48,595 nt of DNA from Hymenobacter actinosclerus. GTDB taxonomy: Bacteria; Bacteroidota; Bacteroidia; Cytophagales; Hymenobacteraceae. Shown in pieces: positions 45,869 through 48,595 of this stretch. The stretch spans positions 1 to 48,595 of the forward strand of contig NZ_FOHS01000008.1 of NCBI RefSeq assembly GCF_900111515.1, given 5' to 3'. The position numbers were made by a program, and so were the translations under genes. Within the stretch, counting starts at the first letter, position 1; every line of letters starts with the position of its first letter. The notes below the pieces were generated by a model. That model was not told the DNA's origin and ran no database searches. It was given only the letters and a program-made list of their open reading frames with translations.

Positions 45869-47224
45869 TCAGCGGGGCTGCGAGCTGGCCGTTTCGGGTC
45901 CGCTGAGCCGGCCCTGACGGAAATCGAGCAGCAGCACGGCCAGCACCACGGCGTACTCCAGCGCTACCAGTGGCAGGTTTTCGGTATAGGCCGAAGTGCG
46001 GTAGGCGGCGTACGACAGCCCCGCCAGGCCCGACCATACCAGCGCGTAGCGGGCCCGCGTAAAGCAACTCAGCAGCACCAGCGGGGCCAAATACCAGGGG
46101 TGCACGGTGGTGGCCAGCAGAAAATACAGCGTGAGCAGCAGCAGCAGCGCCCGCGGCAGCGTGGCCCAGGTCGGGCGCCGCTCGGTGGCGGCCAGCAGCA
46201 GCCCGCCGGTGGCCGTGAGCAGGGCCAGGGCGGGGCCCAGCAGGGCAATCTGGTTGTAGCCCGACAGCCATTGCCCCACGGCCCGCCCGAGGTAGTAGAA
46301 GCTGGCATTGAACTCGAAGGAGCGGAAGTACAGGTTGAGGCTGCGGCCGATGTTTTCAACCAGTTCCAGGCTCAGAAACGGACCGAACAGCGCCGCCAAT
46401 ACCACCGCCAGGGTCAACCCAAACCACATCAGCCGCGGCCAGCCCAAACGGCGCAGCAGCAGCGGCAGCACCAGCAGCGGCAGCAGCTTGGTGGCCACGG
46501 CCAGCGCCAGCGCCCCACCACCCGTCGCCACCCGGCCCCGCGCCAGCAGCCACAACATCAGCAGCAGAAAGCAACCCACCAGCCCCTCGAAGTGCATGTT
46601 GCCGGTCAGCTCCACAATCACCAGCGGATTGAGCAAATACCACAGCGTCCGCCCGGCCGGCTGCCCAAACTGCCGCAGCAGCGCCAGCAGCAGCCCGGCC
46701 GTGGCCGCTTCGGCCAGCAACAGCAGCCCCCGCAACGCCACCACAAAGCCGCGCTCCGAATCCGGCATCAGCCAGGCCGCTAAGCCAAACGCGGCCTGGT
46801 CGACGGGCGGGTACACCGAGTAGTAATGCGGTGAGTTGAGGCGGGGGTAGATGGATTTTAGTAGTTGGTCGTTGGTAGTTGGATGCGGCTTGGTCGTTTC
46901 CGGCGATGCGTCGGGGCCGGCCAGCTCGTCGGGGCGGTAGCGGTAGGGGTTGTGGCCCTCTCGCAGCAGCAGGCCGTCCCAGCGGAAGCGGTGGTAGTCG
47001 TCGGAGAGGGCGGGCAGGGCGGGCAGCCAGAGCAGGCGCAGCAGCAGCGCCATCAGCATCCCCTGGCGCAGCGGCAGGCCCGTTTTCAACAGCCACGCGT
47101 ACAGCCCGAACGCCAGCCCCAGCAGCCCCGCCAGCAGCCCGAACGCCGGCCGCGGCACGGCGTAGGCCAGCAGCCCGTAGGCGGCGGCGCTCAGCAGCAG
47201 GGCGGCGAGGTGGGCAAGTTTCAT
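45869..47224 (-). CDS. GT87-type membrane mannosyltransferase
   Basis: A 451-residue polytopic inner-membrane glycosyltransferase of the GT-C class (GT87/DUF2029, polyprenyl-phosphate mannose user). About 11-12 transmembrane helices are spread over the length. The first extracytosolic loop carries the catalytic acidic motif LSDDYHRFRWDGLLLREGHNPY (only its ends quoted: LSDDYHRF and WDGLL), typical of this class. Other segments: YPPVDQAAFGLAAW, LLNPLVIVELTGNMHFEGLV and TVHPWYLAPLVLLSC. It transfers a mannose-like sugar from a lipid carrier outside the cytosol. It converges on the arsenosugar genes with a 14-bp gap; a functional link is not proven. Start ATG 47224. Confidence 0.8.
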   Translation of the reverse strand: MKLAHLAALLLSAAAYGLLAYAVPRPAFGLLAGLLGLAFGLYAWLLKTGLPLRQGMLMALLLRLLWLPALPALSDDYHRFRWDGLLLREGHNPYRYRPDELAGPDASPETTKPHPTTNDQLLKSIYPRLNSPHYYSVYPPVDQAAFGLAAWLMPDSERGFVVALRGLLLLAEAATAGLLLALLRQFGQPAGRTLWYLLNPLVIVELTGNMHFEGLVGCFLLLMLWLLARGRVATGGGALALAVATKLLPLLVLPLLLRRLGWPRLMWFGLTLAVVLAALFGPFLSLELVENIGRSLNLYFRSFEFNASFYYLGRAVGQWLSGYNQIALLGPALALLTATGGLLLAATERRPTWATLPRALLLLLTLYFLLATTVHPWYLAPLVLLSCFTRARYALVWSGLAGLSYAAYRTSAYTENLPLVALEYAVVLAVLLLDFRQGRLSGPETASSQPR

Positions 47225-47510
47225 GCGGGGCTTAGAATCTGTTCGTGCTTATTTATATAAGGGCCTATTCCCCATCTGGTGGCGTTACTGCGTAACGCCC
47301 AGGCCTTGTTCAGCTGCTAGGATGCTAAAGGTAGCCCTAGTGCCGGTTTTGCTGTCGAAAGCCGCGCTAGCAATCCGGCTGGTGGGGCGTTGGTCACCGA
47401 AAATGGCGGGTTGGTCAATCGGGGTTGGCGCAGGGGAGCAGGAACGCTTCTTTTGAAGCGTCATCTATTTACTGAGGTCTAAAAGCCCAATCAACCACCA
47501 ACGCACTGCC
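47225..47510. other. Divergent intergenic region
   Basis: 286 bp between the mannosyltransferase and the DUF4932 gene. Contains a short hairpin GGCGTTAC-TGC-GTAACGCC near 47280-47299. No coding frame of credible composition and no clear TAnnTTTG element. Confidence 0.35.
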
Positions 47511-48251
47511 ATGAAAACTCTCCTTGCCTTTTTGTTGATTCTTTTAACCGGCCAAGACTTGGCTGCCCAGTCCCGTGCCACCACGACTCCGTCCTCCGCC
47601 GACCGGGTTACGGTGCTGGTGCATCCTGGCATCGAGTTATTCACGGTGGTGCAGCTGCTGGCGGACAAATATCCGCCGCCCAACCAATCGGTTTATGCCA
47701 AAGAAGCCCAGGCCTATTTCGCCCCGTTCGCCAACCACCCGGCGGTACAGTATGCCCGGCAGTTGAAGGGCGTATACCCCGACCTGCCCGAACTGGGGTA
47801 CTGCCTCGATAATTTTCCGGCCGTGCGCATTCACTATCCGGCACAAACCGATTGGTACAGCCTGAACGGTCAGGACTCTATTCAGACGTATATGCGGCTC
47901 TGTAAGCAGTTTTTCGACGACAGCCACTTCTGGGCCTTTTACCAGCTGCACCAGGCCGATTATGCTGCCTGGGCCCAACCCGTGCGGGACCAGCTCGCCA
48001 GCGACAACCTCATTGGCAAGCTCGATTCGTTGTACCGCTTCCGTACCAAAGCCGCCCAATGGACTATCTGCCTTGACCCGCTCAACAGCTGGGGCGCGCA
48101 CGCGATTATGCCCAAAACTCTCAATCCGCGCTATGCCAATTGGGTCGTGTACAACGTGGGGTTTCTTAACCGCGAATCAACCGCCGCCAGCGTGCCCACC
48201 TTTAGCATGGGTTCCAAATCAACGGTAACGGTCTGGCACGAAGGGAGTATA
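47511..48251 (+). pseudogene. DUF4932-like secreted protein, truncated by the IS
   Basis: ATG 47511 opens an exported protein (signal MKTLLAFLLILLTGQDLAAQ) of 247 residues before the insertion. The mature part fits DUF4932: VTVLVHPGIELFTVVQLLAD, EAQAYFAPFANHPAVQYARQ, LKGVYPDLPELGYCLDNFPA and the later STVTVWHEGSI. In relatives a His-Glu of this region begins an HExxH-type metal motif; here the IS (from 48252) cuts five codons after the start of that motif, so the rest of any metal site is lost. The frame stays open across the IS end and joins orfA in phase, so a fused protein is possible. Family assignment by pattern only. Confidence 0.6.
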
Positions 48252-48595
48252 TGGGGTGGTCCAGTAAAAACGGACAGTGAGAAGTCTTATCTTCCACTGC
48301 CCATGACCGAGAAACTGAATCCTGGCGGCTTGTCCGCCACACGCAAGAAGTATACGCCCGCTTTCAAAGCCGAGTGCGTGCGCCAGGTAGCGGCCGGAGC
48401 CCGCCAGACGGACGTGGCCCGTGCCCAAGGCATTTCGCCGGCTTTGCTCGGCCGCTGGCAACGCGAGGCCCTGGAAAAGGCGGTGCCCAGTAGTGCCGAG
48501 CGCGACGAAATCAAGCAGCTACGCGCCGAGTTGCGGCGCGTGGAAATGGAGCGCGATATTTTAAAAAAAGTCGTGACCATCTTTGCGCAACCGCC
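48252..48595 (+). mobile_element. IS3-family insertion sequence, 5' end (second copy, partial)
   Basis: Identical in inverse orientation to 1..344. The terminal inverted repeat starts TGGGGTGGTCCAGTAAAAAC at 48252. It has inserted into the DUF4932 gene; the target duplication cannot be verified because the other IS end is outside the window. Confidence 0.85.
48303..48595 (+). CDS. IS3-family transposase OrfA (partial, second copy)
   Basis: ATG 48303 starts the same OrfA protein as on the left edge: MTEKLNPGGLSATRKKYTPA, then the helix-turn-helix and a coiled coil ending ERDILKKVV. The A7 slippery run is at 48563-48569. The reading frame is in phase with the interrupted DUF4932 gene upstream (no stop between 47511 and the window end). 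Incomplete at the right edge. Confidence 0.85.
   Translation, partial: MTEKLNPGGLSATRKKYTPAFKAECVRQVAAGARQTDVARAQGISPALLGRWQREALEKAVPSSAERDEIKQLRAELRRVEMERDILKKVVTIFAQP

Overview
The window looks like a chromosomal contig of a high-GC member of the Bacteroidota, most likely Hymenobacter or a close relative (Cytophagales). The evidence is: a gliding-type (T9SS type B) C-terminal sorting domain, several TAnnTTTG promoter elements that are typical of this phylum, a TonB-type outer-membrane receptor, frequent TTG/GTG starts, an MbnP/di-heme peroxidase operon and an arsenosugar cluster. Genus is inferred from overall protein style, not from a search. Both ends are the same 344-bp 5' part of an IS3-family insertion sequence in inverted orientation, so the contig boundaries are probably assembly breaks at two copies of one IS.

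Layout. 1-2750 is a lower-GC mobile patch: IS end, remains of two small genes (one with an in-frame TGA) and a tyrosine recombinase. 2750-18550 is mostly housekeeping and scattered single genes: DUF2256, methyltransferase, thioesterase, DinB, MBL hydrolase, pyruvate dehydrogenase E1 beta, an OmpA/TPR lipoprotein, a PspC-like protein, a GT2 glycosyltransferase, YbaB, a T9SS-secreted protein, histidine ammonia-lyase, HisRS and a STAS-like protein. 18681-25777 holds a TIGR02117 protein, then a probable copper-linked operon (CNGKCH protein, MbnP-like lipoprotein, CDICGC beta-barrel, di-heme MauG-like peroxidase) convergent with a TonB-type receptor. 26300-37690 is a self-contained export and regulation locus: HlyD adaptor and TolC, then an ABC ATPase with two MacB-like permeases, DUF5694 and GIN-domain proteins, then an NtrC-type response regulator and its histidine kinase. 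Both transporter operons have the same promoter design (a 28-nt shared palindromic site about 92 bp upstream of a sigma-54-like -24/-12 box), so the local two-component pair very probably controls them. 37792-42883 carries a thioredoxin, a YdcF protein, an aldehyde dehydrogenase, an ECF sigma/anti-sigma pair and an H-NOX NO sensor. 42971-45854 is an arsenosugar biosynthesis cluster (AhpD-like, ArsS radical SAM, rhodanese, TIGR04282 glycosyltransferase) convergent with a GT87-type membrane mannosyltransferase. The last gene is a DUF4932 protein cut by the right-hand IS.

A striking feature is the density of intergenic hairpin repeats of several unrelated families (a GTCAT..GAGCG..CGAAG palindrome, AGCT-type, CCCTAAG-type, CCGGCCCCCTC-type, GTGAGA-type and AATCAGTGAT-type), sometimes nested in one another. 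Some overlap gene ends: the stop codon of hisS, the start codon of arsS, and the signal-peptide region of the TolC gene lie inside repeats. No rRNA, tRNA or CRISPR array was recognised by eye.
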